Under the pieces are notes generated by a model. It worked only from the letters and a program-made list of their open reading frames with translations, searched no databases and was not told the DNA's origin. Position numbers and translations under genes: made by a program. Shown in pieces: positions 1 through 13,003 of a stretch of DNA of 64,000 nt. The number at the start of each line of letters is the position of its first letter. Positions within the stretch are counted from its first letter, which is position 1. This stretch comes from Cocos nucifera (taxonomy: Eukaryota; Streptophyta; Magnoliopsida; Arecales; Arecaceae). The DNA lies in assembly GCA_006176705.1 (NCBI GenBank), contig QRFJ01000304.1:869564-933563 (forward strand). The letters are read 5' to 3'.

Positions 1-898
1 TTAATTCTTCTCTTATTCTATAAAAATAATCTTCTTTTTTGTGCACCCTCCCTTGCTGGTTCATGCTAAAAATTATGGAGGAGGTACCCAAGAGTTGGAC
101 GCTCCTACAACTTTTCATGTTTAGATATTCTTAGTCTAGAAATTTGACCTAACTTGGACTCTTCTTTTTTTTCTATTTATTGAATAAATTTTATTTTAAT
201 TATTTTATAAAATATAGAGCTTTGGGATAGGTTTGGGGTGTACAAAAATCAGAGGAAGAGGATCCTTGGGCATGGGGGTTCTATAGGTGCTAAATTAGGT
301 GTCTAGATGAGAGAAAAGAGAAGAAGAAGAGGATCTTTTTTTAGGGCTGTTTTATTTTCAATCTCTCATCCTTTTTTTTGAGTTTTTTTGAGAGAATCTC
401 AAATAAAAAAACTCTCATTTTCTTTCTCAAATTTTGGAGAGTCTAAATTTTGAAGAAGGGAGCATCGGATTGACCATCGAAGAAGGATCAGCACAGTACT
501 AGCATGCTGTGCTGATTTCCTACATCGGACTTCAGATTAGAGATCATAGACTCATGTGGATGACTCCTAGAGGTTGGATGCATATGCGGCTCATTACTTC
601 ATCCTCAAGCTTGGATCAGTAAGTTAGAATGTCTAAACTTGCTTAGGTAATAGATTTGATCTATAAACTTCCTACCTGCATTTGATGTAGTGTAGATCTA
701 GGTTGATTTGATCAATCCTTTTCTTTCTTATTTGATTTTAATTTTTGATTTAATATCATACGTTAATCATGTAATAGATCTAAGACTAGGTGTTTACATG
801 GTTATTTAAATAAATTTTAGATTTATTTAAGTCTTTTGCTGTAAGATCTTGAAAAAGTTTCAAGATCTACCTGTGAAACCCTAGATCTGGTTCCTTCA
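1..898. mobile_element. Right end of an LTR (partial, runs off the left edge)
   Basis: This stretch has no credible coding frame. It ends in GGTTCCTTCA at 889-898, a common ending for plant LTRs (terminal CA). At 899 the sequence switches abruptly into CACTA transposase coding sequence, matching the middle of the transposase in copies B and C. The simplest reading is that an LTR retrotransposon or solo LTR inserted into CACTA copy A, and only its right end is in view. The matching target duplication would lie outside the window, so the class is inferred from the ending and the junction only. Confidence 0.45.
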
Positions 899-3800
899 CT
901 CACCGTGCACATTATGGAAGAAGTTACACTTGGAGACCCAGTGTTCTGTCGATGGATGTATCATACTAAGAGAAATATTCGAACTCTAAAATCTTATGTA
1001 AAAAATATGAATCGCTTGGAGAGATCTACAGCAGAAGGTTATTTAGGTCAAGAGTGTATGAACTTTTGTACAATGTACTTAAACAAGCTCGAGACATGTC
1101 GTAATTGGACAATGAGGAATCAAGATGATCAGTATGAGCCAATTGAGTCTGCATTTGAGTCCATTCTATAGTCAGATGGACTTTTCACTTCATACCACCT
1201 CACTGATTTAAGCATTGAGGAAAGAGATAAGGCACACCGCTATGTGCTTTTCAACTATGATGTCATTAAGCCATACATAAGATAAGTCACTCAGTCTTAT
1301 TTATTTTATAATAATTAAAAAAATATTTAATTACATCTAAATTTATTTTTTATGCATGCAGTAAATACAAGAAGATCATAAGAGTAAATATGGTGCACTA
1401 AGTATGCGGGAGAAAGAAAAAATGCATAGCAAAGAATTTTCTGAATGGTTCAAAGATAATGTAAGTGATTATATATTCTTGTCTTGTGTAACTTATTTGA
1501 ATATATTTACTAATTAGGTATCATCTCCTTAATTAGGTGTGGAGATTACCATTCGGTGATGTGAGCTCTAAAGTATGTGCTCTTTCAATGGGCCATAATC
1601 CTACCGTACGTGAGTATAAATAGCTCGTCATTAATGGCTATAGGTTTAATATTCACAGTAGGTCCATAAACATGATAACTCAAAATAGTGGCATGATGTT
1701 GAGCGCCATCATCGGGTGTTATGTTAGCTCGAGGGATTCACTACCTCGTATGGAGGATTTGAACTATTATGGTATGGTGGAGAAAATAGTCATATTAGAC
1801 TATTATTTTAAAGAAAGGATTGCATTGATGAAGTACGATTGATTTGACATCTTATCACAGTCAAGGATGAAGACTGATGAGTGTGGTTTTACTCTCATTA
1901 ACATGCAATGCCATCTCCGCACTGAAGAACCATATATACTTGCCTTCCAAGCTAGTCAAGTCTTCTACGTTAGTGATCCCTTGGAGCCTCAATAGGGTGT
2001 TGTTGTGAGGATGGTGCCTAGGCATATTTTTGATGATATCAAAGTTGATGACAATGTTGGACCATGCATGAAAAGTACTCCTCTAGGATAAAACTTATCT
2101 GATACTGTCGAGATCCTAGATACATTTGTCAAGAGTGATGGTATGATGCCACTAGATAATGACTTTAATATTTTGGTATAAATTATTAGAGTCTATTTAT
2201 TGATGCATTACTAATATTATAATTCAACATGTTATATTGGTTAATGTTTATTAACATTATAGGTTATGATAGATCGAAATACCATCTGGCTTTCACCTCC
2301 ATTTTTCGATGGATTACGTGGAGCTCCGCATCTGAGTCGCAGTCAGAGCATACTCTATCCACCTCCATATTGACTGCCCATGGACTTTCAATATCTACTC
2401 TACCACCGACATCTGAGCCTTCATCATTAGCCACATCTTCGACACATGCTTCGACACCGATATTTGAGTGTATATTTTTATTATATTATTTATTTATATT
2501 TTATATAGTATTTGTATACTTATATATTTGCATAACGTATTTTCATTGTAGGTGCATCATCCAGAAGGATATTTTGCGGTCCCATAGCATGCCGCATGTG
2601 TGGAACCACCAGCATCAGGTGATGGTGCAATATGATGTGGAGGAAATGCTAGTAGGGGAGACCACGTGAGAGATGCATTTCTTTTTCGAAATGCTTGTGA
2701 GGCGGTCCAACATCATTCCGGTATTATCCATAGACTGGCAATTGATGGATGTGGTGTTAGGGATCGGGTATGGAAGGAGATATGGATAAGTGTATCTTAA
2801 TTATATTTATGTATTTGATATGTTTACACTTTGTTTGATTAGAATAATTTAATAACTAACTTTTGATAACTTTTGTATAAAGGAGGTATGACTTTTTAGA
2901 TTATGAGAGAGCTCGGATGTCTGATTGAAGAAGATTGGAGAGTTGTACCAGGGCTACAAGGTCAAGCTTCATAGAGGATGGCTCGAGCACCGATGAGATA
3001 CTTTAAAAGAGCTTGTTCCTTGGATATAGGACTATCTCTCGAGTCAGTGGGAGGGAATGGTTAGACATTGGAGGAGCCAAAAGTTCTAGATAAAATTTTT
3101 AACTTTTAAATTTTTTAATATGCTTAAAATTATATTTAAATATTATTTAAATACTTATTATTTATTTAAATACTTGTTAGGCTACCTTCCATCAGAACTG
3201 GAAGAATCGGACAGACCAAGAGTACACGCACACTCTAGGTCGTGAGTCTATGGCCAATCGTATGCATAGAGAGATAATAAATTTTAAATTTTTATTTATA
3301 AATTAAATTAATATTTTTTTTATATATTTTTAATAAATTGATCCATTATTATAGTTGACAAGAGAGGGAATGATGCCCAGTCGTAGTGAGATCTTCTGAT
3401 CCAACCGTACGGACAAGAAGGATAGACCGATGAACACTACGATTGAAAGAATTTTTGTAAGTAATAAATATATTAGTATATATCATTAGTATTATAGCAT
3501 TTCTTATAAAATTTTATTTAAATTTATAATTATAGGAGCAGTTAGATGCGCTCGCGAGCAAGGGCTCGGACACCTTCGGCCCCCATGACTATCTATCTCA
3601 GGTCTTGGGGCCTGAGTACTTTGGGAGGATCCGATGTAGGCTCGGATATACACTGATGAGCTATTGGTCAGAGACGAGCGTCTCTTTACATATTTCCAAT
3701 GTCATCAGTCGGGAGTAGCTTGAGGAGGCATTGGCATAGGTAGATCAGGCTATGGCGCGGATTCTCATGCTGAGGAGCGCACATCTTATCTAGAGGACGT

Positions 3801-3996
3801 CCTGAGTGTCATGTTGATGAGGCTTAGCTTATATTTTGGAGTAAACTTCGTGGGCCTTGAGGATATGTTGGCTGACGTTCCAACTCCAGCTCCTATAACT
3901 CCAGCCCCTCCAGCTCCGGCTCCAGCTCCAGCTCCTCCAGCTCTAGCTCCATCTCCCGATGACGATGATGACAATGTAGATTTAAAAAACTTTTGA
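899..3996 (+). pseudogene. CACTA copy A transposase, C-terminal domains, degenerate
   Basis: Segments read in order as the C-terminal part of a plant TNP2-type transposase gene. First is a DUF4218 tail (905-1171) with GDPVFCRWMYHTKRNIRTLK and the QECMNFCTMYLNKLE motif. Then comes a short exon near 1363-1460 (KEKMHSKEFSEWFKDN). A DUF4216-like block (about 1540-2090) contains ILDYYFKERIALMKYD and QASQVFYVSDPLEPQ. An exon at 2250-2480 follows, then a Transposase_24 (Ptta/En/Spm) block at about 2885-3460 with KNRTDQEYTHTLGRESMANR and KKDRPMNTTIERIF, and finally 3536-3996, ending in Ala/Pro repeats and an Asp-rich tail. Stops fall where copies B or C stay open, for example the TAG before GVVVRMV near 1995. 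Domain names come from family knowledge; the boundaries are by eye. Confidence 0.75.
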
Positions 3997-4169
3997 TATT
4001 TTTTTAAAAAAATATTATAATAAATTTTATTCGATAATAAAATTAGAGTATTTTAGAAATATTCTTATATTTATAATATTTACTTATATTTTTTTATTAT
4101 GTTATATATCTTTATATTTATCAAATAAAATATATAAAAAATTAAAAATTTTATATTTTTTTATTATTC

Positions 4170-4533
4170 AAAAGTTACGACAGTGGTTGCAAAATTGCTG
4201 CCATAGACGTGCCAAGCGAGGCCATAAGTCACATGCCAACCGTTGTATTACATTTATGGCAGCGATTCAAAAATCACTGCCATAGCTCAGGACTATGGTA
4301 GCAGTTTGAAAATCGCTGTCATATCTCAGATCTATGGTAGCGGTTCGAAAATCGCTATCATAGGCTATGTATAGTAGCGATTCTTGTAACCACTACAATA
4401 GCCGCTTTCATAGGCCTATGGTGATGGCGACAGTGGCAGCAGTTAGAGAACTGCTGCCATAGACTATGACAACAGTTTTTTAGGCTATGAAAGTGATTAC
4501 GAACTGCTGCCGTAGTCCTATTTTGTAGTAGTG
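4170..4533 (+). repeat. 3' subterminal repeats of CACTA copy A
   Basis: There are about ten copies of a short palindromic motif, consensus TATGGCAGCGGTT followed by a few bases and AACCGCTGCCATAG, in direct and inverted order. In the En/Spm family such subterminal arrays bind the TNPA-type protein. Here that role is inferred from position just inside the terminus. Confidence 0.8.
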
Positions 4534-4852
4534 ATCCTGTAATAACTTAATTAATAAATAAAGTTTGAAATTCTTATCGCGATATCTCATGACGTAAAAT
4601 CTAAATAGTCACCAATTCTTCTAGACTGGTATATGGCCTGCCATAACTATAGTTGGTCTGGTGGATGACCCAGCTGTCATATCTACAATAAGTAAATAAT
4701 AAAATTAAATTAATTAAAACATGCATTTAAGAGTTTTTACAATTATAGTGAAGAGTTTTGGTATTGATTTTTTATCAGTCTATCAGCCATAATATGTATG
4801 CCGATCGAGCAGCCCATATACCTGATCAGATCCTACTAGGCGGTCCGATTCT
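4534..4852. other. Unassigned segment between CACTA copies A and B
   Basis: About 320 bp between the right terminus of A and the left terminus of B. On the - strand it has short open stretches separated by what looks like an intron ending TTATTGTAG, but I do not recognise a product. It may be continuous with DNA right of 13017, because B appears to have inserted between them. Confidence 0.3.
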
Positions 4853-4865
4853 CATTACTACAAAA

Positions 4866-5213
4866 AAGGGCTACAACAGTGATTCGTAACTGCTGTCGTA
4901 GATCAAAAAATTACTGCCATAGGCTATGACAATGATTTGCTAACCGCTACCACTGCGGCCGTCGCTGTTGCTCTATGGTAGCGGTTGTTTAAACTGCTGC
5001 CATAAATGGCCTATTACAGTGATTTATAAATCACTGCAATATATCGACTTATAATAGCGATTATGTAACCGCTGCCATAGGTAATCTATAGCAGAAGTTT
5101 CTTAACCACTGTCATAGGTCTAATGCAGTGGTTGACATCGTTAGCACCATGGACCTATGATGGTGGTTGGCATGGATATGACAGTAGTTATAAAATCACT
5201 ATCATAGATCTTT
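4866..5213 (-). repeat. 3' subterminal repeats of CACTA copy B
   Basis: Direct and inverted copies of the family motif (CAGTGATTCGTAACTGCTG, TATGGTAGCGGTTGTTTAAA and variants), about ten units. The arrangement matches the 3' ends of A and C. Confidence 0.8.
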
Positions 5214-5392
5214 TTATAATTAAAAATTAAAATTTTTATTTTTTATATATTTTATCTGATAAATACAGATATATAACATAAGAAAAAATAATAAACACAA
5301 AAATTATTCTAAAATATTAAAATTTTATTATCAAATAAAATTTATTATAATATTTTTTAAAAAAAATAAAATACATCAAAAATTTTCTAAAT

Positions 5393-8300
5393 CTACATCA
5401 TCGGAGCTAGAGTTGGAGTCGGAGCTGGAGCTGGTGCTAGTGCTGGAGCCAGAGCCAAAGCTAGAGCTAGAATGCGGGCCAACATATCCTCAAAGCCCGT
5501 GATTCCAAAATACACTCTGAGGTGGATGGAGTATGCTCCGACTGCTCCTCGGATGCTGAACTGTGCGTGACCCATCGAGGGATAGGGGTGAAAGCTAGAT
5601 GGTATTTCGGTACTATTGTGACTTGCAATGTTAATGAATATTAATCAATATAACATATTAAATAATAATATTATTATAGTATCAATAAATAGTTTCTAAT
5701 ATTTATACCAGATGGAGGTTCTCTTAGTGGCCGACACGGTACAACCTACTGGCACGATACGGCATGGTCTATCGGTATGGCACATATTTTTCTTAATCTT
5801 CCAAAGATCAAAAGAAAGAGAGCTTTTTGACCAAAATAAGAAAAAAATAAAAAAAATTTAAATAAAAATTAAAAATTAGATTTTAATAATTTATACCAGA
5901 ATGTTGAAGTAATCGTCTAGTGGCATCTATAATATGGACATCACCATCGCTCCTGACAAATGTGTCTGGGACCTCGATAATATCAGGTAAGTTTTATCCT
6001 AGAGGAGCGCTTTGCATGCATGGTCTAACATTATCATCAACTTCGGTATCATCAAAAATATGCCTAGACACCATCCTCATAACAACACCCCATTGAGGCT
6101 CCAAGGAATCACTAACGTAGAAGACTTGACTAGCTTAGAAGGCAAGTATATATGGTTTTTTAGTATGAAGATGGCGTTGCATGTTAATGAGAGTAAAACT
6201 ACACTCATCAATCTTCATCCCAGACTGTGATAAGGTATCAAACCAATCGCACTTCATCAACATGATCTTTTCTTTAAAATAATAGTCCAAGATGACTATC
6301 TTCTCCACCACACCATAATAGTTCAAATCCTCTGTACGAGATTGTGAATTCCTCGAGCTAACATAACATCCAATGGTGGCGCTTAACATGATGCCACTAT
6401 TTCATGTTGCCATATTTACAGATCTGCTGTAAATATTAAATCCATAGCTGTTAATGATGAGCTATTTATACTCATGCACGGTACAATTAGAGCCCATTGA
6501 AAGAGCATGCACTTTAGGGCTTACATCACTGAGTGGCAATCTCCACACCTAATTAAAGAGATAACACCTAATTAGTAAACATATTCTAATAAGTTGTATC
6601 AGACAAGAATATATAATTGCTTACATGATTTTTAAACCATTCAAAAAATTTATTGCTATATATTTTCTCTTTCTCCCACATACTTAGAGAGTCATATTTT
6701 ACTCTTATGACCTTCTTGTGTTTGCTGCATGCACAAAGAACAAATTTAGATATAATTAGATATTTTTTTAATTATTATAAAATAAATAATGCTGAGTGAC
6801 TCACCTTATGTACGGCTCAATGACATCATAGTTGAAGAGCATGTAGTGGTGTGCCTTATCCTTTCCTCAATACTCAAATTAGTGAGGCAGTATAAAGTGG
6901 AAAGTCTACCTGGCTGTGGAATGGACTCAAATGCAGGCTCAATTGGCTCATACTGATCATCCTAATTTTTCATTGATCGATTATAATGTATCTCAAGCTT
7001 GTTTAAGTATATGGTACAAAAATTCATACACTCTTAACCCAAATAACCTTCTGCTATAGATTCCTTTGGACGATTCATATTTTTTATATAAGATTTCAGA
7101 GTTTGAATATTTTTCTCAGTAGGATACATCCATCGGCAGAACACTGGGTCTCCAAGTGCAACTTCCCCCATAAGATGCATGGTAAGATGCATCGTAATCA
7201 TGAAAAATGATGGTGGAAATATTTTCTCTAGATCACATAATATAATCACCACCCTTGCCTTCATTTTCTTTACGTCTTTCTTAAGTAACCTCTTTGCACA
7301 AATATCTCTGTAAAAGTTGCAAAGATGAATAATCGTCATTCTAACATTTTTTGGCAACACGCAGTGAATAGCTATTGGGATTAATTTCTACATCAGTATA
7401 TGATAATCATGAGTCTTCAATCCTCCAAGTTTGACATCCTTACTATTCGCATACTTTAATATGTTGCTTAAGCATCCATCTGAGACCTTTATGTTCTCCA
7501 ACATACGAAGAAATGTGGACCATTCCGAGGCATTCATAACATAACATGCATGAGAAAGCCTCCACTGTTCTCCCCTTGCCGGCTCTGGATGGAGTGATTT
7601 TCTAATACTCCATTCTTTTAAGTCAAGTTAAAAATTCAAGTCATCTTTGGTCTTATCCTTGATATTCAAGATTGTTGCCAAAAGAAGTTCGCACACATTC
7701 TTTTCAATATGCATTACATTTAAGCAGTGGCATAATAAGTTTGTCTTCCAATATGACAAGTCAAAGAAGATGCTCTTTTTCCTTCAATTAAAGTGTGAGT
7801 CATCTTTTTTTGATCGACGCTTTCTTTTTTTATCACCAATAGGATCATTTTTTCTAAATTCAACATTGAGATCATCCAACTCTCTAAGTACTTTACTCTC
7901 AGACATTCGGTCAGGCGCCTTACCTTCTTCAATAGTACCATTGAAGGAGCATGCATCCCTTCTGTATGGATGGTTTTGATGGAGAAAATGTCGATGCCCC
8001 ATATAGCTAAAACTTCTCCGATGTGTCAACCTTCTAGACTGGGTGTCTCTTTCATAGATCGGGCATGCTAGCTCACCTTTGGTACTCCAACCCGACATTA
8101 GGGCATAGGATGGAAAGTCATTTATTGTCTACAAAAGTGCTGCACGCATGGAGAATGAGTCATTCAGCAAGGCATCAAAAGTTGGAATACCTTGAATACT
8201 CCATAACTATTTCAGCTCGGCAATAAGAGAATGTAAATAAACATCAATGTCATTACCTACCTCCATCGGTCCAAGTATGAGCACTGTCATGAAAGCAAAG

Positions 8301-9352
8301 GATTTTTTCATACACATCCACGGTGGAATGTTGTAAATATGAATAAATATTGGTCATATACTATGGACAATATTTATATGCTTGAACGGGTTGAAACTAT
8401 CGCACGACAAGCCCAACCTCACATTACGTATCTCTTATGCGAAGTCGGGATGTAATTCATTAAACTTCTACCATGCCTCTCCATTGGCTGGATGCTTCAA
8501 TGCATTATTTTTTGTTCGATCTTCTTCATGCCATCTCATGTCCTTCGATGTCTTTGCCGACATAAATAACTTTTATAGTCTCAAAATTAAAGAAAAGTGC
8601 CATATTAACTTTTGAGGTATACGAGTCGATGTGCCATCTTTATTCTATTTTCATTTTGATACATTGCACCTTATGTACTCGTTGCAGTTGACATCCTCCT
8701 TCTAATAGAGCATGCAATCATTGGGACATGCATGTATCTTGGTATAAGTAAAGCCCGGCTATTCAATAATCTTCGATATCTCATAATTATTCTTCAAAAT
8801 TTATGCATCATCCGAAAGAATGTCCTTCAAAAGCTGTAGTATGCAGTTCACTCCATTATTACTGAATCCATTGGAGTATTTTGCATGATACAATCAGATT
8901 AAGAACTCAAGCTTCACCATTTTTTTACATTCAGAATATAATAGAACATTAGCATCCTCCATCAACTTGCGGACCTTCTCTACATCCTCACTGTTTGTCA
9001 TTCGATCAAACACAGGATCAGACATGGACGTAGATGCACCGTCATTATGGCCAATAAATAAAAAAATATCATGAATCATTTGTTCCACTCCCTCTTCAGA
9101 TTGATCGCCTTCTTGCGGTTTGCCCTCACCATGTTGGTCCCAATAAATTTCATAACCAACTTTAAAGCCATAAATAGTGAGGTGATCATTGACATCTTGA
9201 CGAGATAGCCACAGTCCACCCATATACTTTTTACAAGGACATTGGATCAGTCCATGGTCCCCAAATTTTTTTATAGCATAATAAAGAAATTTTTGAAGTT
9301 CAGTCTCATATTCTAGCAAGAGCCTACTAAACTTCACCCATCCCTTATCCAT
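5393..9352 (-). pseudogene. CACTA copy B TNP2-type transposase, degenerate
   Basis: Read on the - strand. The first exon (9352 to 8894) starts MDKGWVKFSRL, with CPCKKYMGG, DVNDHLTIYGFKVGYEIYWD and HGEGKPQ: the transposase-associated domain found before TNP2 in plant CACTA elements. A stretch with several stops follows. Transposase_21 starts again near 8100 with GELACPIYERDTQSRRLTHR, GHRHFLHQNHPYRRD, and FDLSYWKTNLLCHCL then VMHIEKNVCELLLATILNIK. DUF4218 lies at about 7420-7034 with LCNFYRDICAKRLLKKD and GDPVFCRWMYPTEKNIQTLK; DUF4216 at 6389-6135 and beyond. The last exon (5575 to 5393) joins a Ser/Thr-rich N-terminal piece straight to the Ala/Pro tail, skipping about 1.4 kb that carries Transposase_24 in A. 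Several in-frame stops make it inactive. Confidence 0.8.
5711..5899. repeat. Small insertion in a B intron flanked by a direct repeat
   Basis: About 190 bp absent from the same intron of copy A. TTTATACCAGA occurs on both sides (near 5703-5713 and 5890-5900), so it looks like an insertion with target duplication. The insert includes a GC-rich part with GGCACG/GGTATGGCAC motifs resembling the CCGTGCC repeat at 45757-45886. No coding content; class unknown. Confidence 0.4.
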
Positions 9353-10085
9353 TTTAAAAATGATGATACTGCAAGTAAATTATGTGTGAAACTCAGATTA
9401 AATATTATTTTTAGATATGCAATAAATGCACCCCATCACCAACTAATAGGTAAAGATAGGTTCTATCTCATTCAAAAATTGTATTAATTCTATAGGTTCA
9501 TTATAGTAATCAAATGATATGCAACTGGGATTGAATAAAATTTTGGCAGCATTTCTCCTTAGTTCTCCCATGTAGGAAGAATAAAAGAAAAATATTATCC
9601 AAAATTTTATTCAAAATTCTTAGCATATTGTTTGATTACTATAATTATCTATAGAATTATCTATAATTTTCAAACTATCCATATTGAATAATCAATTGAT
9701 CATTGTATATAATTCTCTAATCTATATAATTACATATAATTGTACGGATGCTGGAGATTATGTACACTAATCAATTAATGGATCTATCATTATGCAATGT
9801 AATAAACAAAAGCAACAAGATATAAACATCCAAAAAATATTATGCAATAAATTTTATAATATTAATTATATTCATAAATAATTAAGGATGAGCAACAGTC
9901 GTAGATTCAATCTTTTGTACGAACCTTGGTGTTAATCCAGAAATCTGAAAGAAGAACAAAGTAGATGATGGTGGAACCTTAAGACTTAAAGTTGGAACCT
10001 TAGAGAGACATATCAAATTTTATTCGCTCAGAAGTCGAGCTGACTCCGTGCCTGAGACATCCGACTTGGGTCGTCCCCCAGTCGA
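9353..10085 (-). other. Intron and leader DNA of CACTA copy B
   Basis: AT-rich non-coding DNA between the first coding exon and the GA-rich repeat. It matches the equivalent part of copy C (about 36560-37300), including a segment with ATCAATTGATTAGTATACAT-like sequence. No independent gene seen. Confidence 0.5.
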
Positions 10086-10089
10086 CTTG

Positions 10090-10470
10090 ATCATGGCTCG
10101 AGCTAGCTCGACTGTGTGCCATCCCTTTGATCACTCCCTCTCTCCCTCTCTCGATCTCTCTCTCCGACGGTAGCAGCGAGGCCGAACCTCTCCCTTCCAA
10201 CTTTTTCATCTCTCGATCTTCCTCTCTCCCTCTCTTGATCTTCCTCACCGATGAGGCCAGATCCCATCCCTCCCTCTCTCACTCTCTCGATCTTCCTCAT
10301 CGGCAAGGCCAAACCCTATCCCTTTCAGTGATGTCGGCAAGGTCGGACCCCCTCGCTCCCCCCCTCTCTCTCTCGATATCCCACTCTCCCTCTCTCAATC
10401 TTCCTCGCCAACGAGGTCGGACCCCCTCCCTCCCAATGATGATAATGAGGTCGGATCCCTCTCTTTCTCT
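10090..10470 (-). repeat. GA/CT-rich tandem repeat in the CACTA leader (copy B)
   Basis: Tandem units of roughly 45-60 bp, CT-rich on + and GA-rich on the element's own strand. They combine CTCTCTCGATCTCTCTC runs with GATGAGGCCAGATCCC-type blocks. The equivalents are 35995-36345 in C and 62720-63235 in D. Open frames here are compositional artefacts. Confidence 0.65.
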
Positions 10471-10764
10471 CTTAAGTACAGATCCATCGGATATTCAGAT
10501 TTGGATCCAATATCAGTAATTAAAATTAGGTCTAGATCTGAATATCCATATTTCGATCTGAACCCAATCCGTTAATAGATCTAGTCCACAACCATCGATA
10601 TGGCACAACCCAGGGCTACCACCATGGCACGGTCCAAAAACTATGACATGCAGATAATTATAATATTTATAATATTTATTATAAATATTTTATAAATTAT
10701 TATAAATATACATGATTAATAAATAATACTATAAAGTTTTAAAAAAATTATACCTGTGGCTATA

Positions 10765-11560
10765 GAGAGCGGATCGCATTGAAAACTTTGAGGGTCCGAC
10801 GACGATGCCAAAGAAGGAGGACGGTCCTAGAGGTAACCTACGAAATAAAAGTAAGATAGTGAGATAGAGAAGAGAGAAAAAGAGGAAAGAGAGAGAGAGC
10901 AGGGGCGGTCGGGGATGGGGGGCTAAGGGGAGGGGGGCATAGTGACGAGGAGGTCGAAGGAGGCTTGCACTCGACCGAGGGAGGTCAGAATGGTGGTGGT
11001 GGTGGGGGGGGGTTTCGCAGGGGCCGAAGGAGGGTGGAGGGGGGTTCGTCGGAAGGGGGTTTGGTTTTGCATCGAGATTGAAGGAGGATAGAGTGTGGGG
11101 GAGGGGTTTCATGGAGGTCGGCGGAGGGTCGAGGTTGGATGGAGGTTCGTCGGAGGAGGGTTTCATAAGAGGCCGAGGGATGGTCGGATGGAGGTTCGCC
11201 GGAGGGGGTTTGTTGGGGGCCGCAGGAGGGTTGGATTGGGGGGGGTGGGAGGATGGGATTTCATGGGGGCGAGCGAGGGTGGAGGGGGTTCACCGAAGGA
11301 GGGTTTCGCGGAAGGCCGAGGGAGGGTCAGATGGTGTTCGCTGGAGGGGTGTTTGCTAGGGATCGAGGAGGGTCAGATGGAGGGGTGGGGGGCCGGGTGG
11401 GGTGCGGGGAGGGTGGATAGGGATGGGGGTCGGAGGGGAGGGGGAAGGAGGGGCGACGTCGGTCGAGGAGGAAAGGAGGGGTGATGCTGGCTGGGAGGGA
11501 AGGAGCCTCATCGGTGATGAAGAGGAGGGGTAGAGAGAGACATCGAGCGTGCACGAGAGG
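10765..11560 (-). other. C-rich leader region of CACTA copy B
   Basis: G-rich on the + strand and C-rich on the element strand, with very biased codons in all frames. Its inner end carries a splice-donor-like CACAGGTATAA on the - strand (about 10750), matching CATAGGTATAA in C and D. The likely role is a non-coding first exon or promoter-proximal leader of the transposase transcript; this is inference from position and conservation in three copies. Confidence 0.5.
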
Positions 11561-11587
11561 AAAGAAAAAAATTAGAGATTTTTAACC

Positions 11588-11735
11588 TAATCTACAGTAG
11601 CGGTTATCGAACCACTACCATAAATCTATGATAGTGGTTATCCAAAACTACTGCCATAAATCTATGATAGTGGTTCTATAACCGCTGCTGTAGATATATA
11701 GCAGTGATTTTTAATAACCACTGCCATAGATTGGA
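11588..11735 (-). repeat. Inner subterminal repeats, 5' side of CACTA copy B
   Basis: Five or so copies of the family palindromic motif (CAGTAGCGGTTATCGAACCA and variants) between the leader and the stem-loop. Confidence 0.7.
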
Positions 11736-11744
11736 AATAATTTT

Positions 11745-12725
11745 TTTTATTTTTTTAAAATATTATATAATTTTAAAATTTAATATCCATCTTCATCATT
11801 CACTATCTAAATAATTATCATTAGAGTGTCATTGCAAAAGATCACCTCGATCCGATGGCCCTAGCTTCGTTGATCAGAAAATTTGATTTCAATAATCATG
11901 AACAATGATGCGATGATCTGATAGATGGAGATTTTTGATAAATTCAAAAATCTATAATGATGATTTCGATGATGTTTGTAGTATACTATCAAAGTTTTAC
12001 TTTAATTGGATATCGTTATCATAATCAATTTAGTATAGAATAATTTCGATCGTTAAATTAGAAACAAGCGATCAAAGGGTTAAATGATGTTCGATTATGA
12101 GATAATTTTTTAGTTAAATAATTTTTATTATAATTTTAAATATTTTATATGATGATGATAGTAAAATTTAAATTATTTTCGTATAAATTATTCATGTTAA
12201 GCAGATATTGCAAAAGCACGAGCATAACAATCAGTGAAGTTTCAGAATGGTTATCAGAAGACGTATAGTTTTAGATCATTCTTCATCTTACAAGTTGAAT
12301 TTTATAATCACCACCATAAAAAATAATTAAAATAATAATCAAGATCATTTATAAAAAAAATTATCTCATCGTCGGACACTATTTGGTCTTTTGATCACTC
12401 GTTTATCATTAAACGATCGAAACTAATCTATACTAAATTGACTAAGATAATGATATCCGATTGAAGTGAAACTTTGATAGTATGCTACAAACATTATCGA
12501 GATTATTATTGTAGGTTTTTGGATCCATCGGAGGTCTCCATCTATCAGATCATCGCATCATCGTTCGTGATCAGCAAAATCAAATTTTTCTGATCGATGA
12601 AGCTTGGGCCATAGGATCGAGGCAATCTTTTACGATGATATTATAATGATAATTATTTAGATAATGAATGATGAAGATGGATATTAAATTTTAAAATTAT
12701 ATAATATTTTAAAAAAAATATGATA
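11745..12725. repeat. 1 kb stem-loop (inverted repeat) in CACTA copy B
   Basis: The left arm starts ATTATATAATTTTAAAATTT at about 11761 and the right arm ends with its complement near 12705. Arms of about 370 bp pair through landmarks such as ATCCGATGGCCCTAGCTTCG and GCTTGGGCCATAGGATCGAG, and GATGATCTGATAGATGGAGA with its complement near 12530. A non-palindromic loop of roughly 220 bp (about 12115-12345) separates them. The same structure sits at 33820-34795 and 60455-61440. Confidence 0.85.
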
Positions 12726-13003
12726 GCGATTATAATTAACCACTGCCATAAATCAGCTTATAGTTTCTAATAATCGCTGCTATAGATCCAACTTATGGCA
12801 GTGGTTATAATGAACCGCTGCTATAGGTCAACCTATAGCAGCGATTTTTAGAAACTGTTACTATAGGTCTGACCTACGGCAGCGATTTTCGATAATCGTT
12901 ACTATATGTCGGACCTATGACAGCGGTTAATGAAAATCTCTATCGTAGGAGCTATGACAGCAGTTTTGAAAATCACTGCCATAGTATGCACTACCATAGG
13001 TCA
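12726..13003 (-). repeat. Outer 5' subterminal repeats of CACTA copy B
   Basis: About ten direct and inverted copies of the TATGGCAGTGGTT type motif between the stem-loop and the right terminus. Confidence 0.8.

Larger units (their letters stand above)
899..4533 (+). mobile_element. CACTA (En/Spm) transposon copy A, 5'-truncated
   Basis: This is the 3' part of a CACTA DNA transposon on the + strand. It opens inside the transposase gene (DUF4218 region), runs through DUF4216 and Transposase_24 coding segments, then an Ala/Pro-rich tail, subterminal palindromic repeats and a terminus. The right terminus read as reverse complement is CACTACTACAAAATAG (4518-4533), matching the left end of copy C. 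The 5' part is absent, cut off by the LTR ending at 898. Stops and frameshifts make it non-autonomous. Confidence 0.85.

Noticed and set aside
2229..2669. 146-codon frame beginning MLYWLMFINIIGYDR
   Set aside because: Part is a genuine CACTA exon (Ser/Thr-rich), but the frame starts in intron and runs through the next intron; treated as part of the copy A pseudogene.
10127..11554. Several open frames of 75-145 codons on both strands
   Set aside because: They fall in the GA/CT-rich repeat and G-rich leader of copy B and have no conserved protein features.
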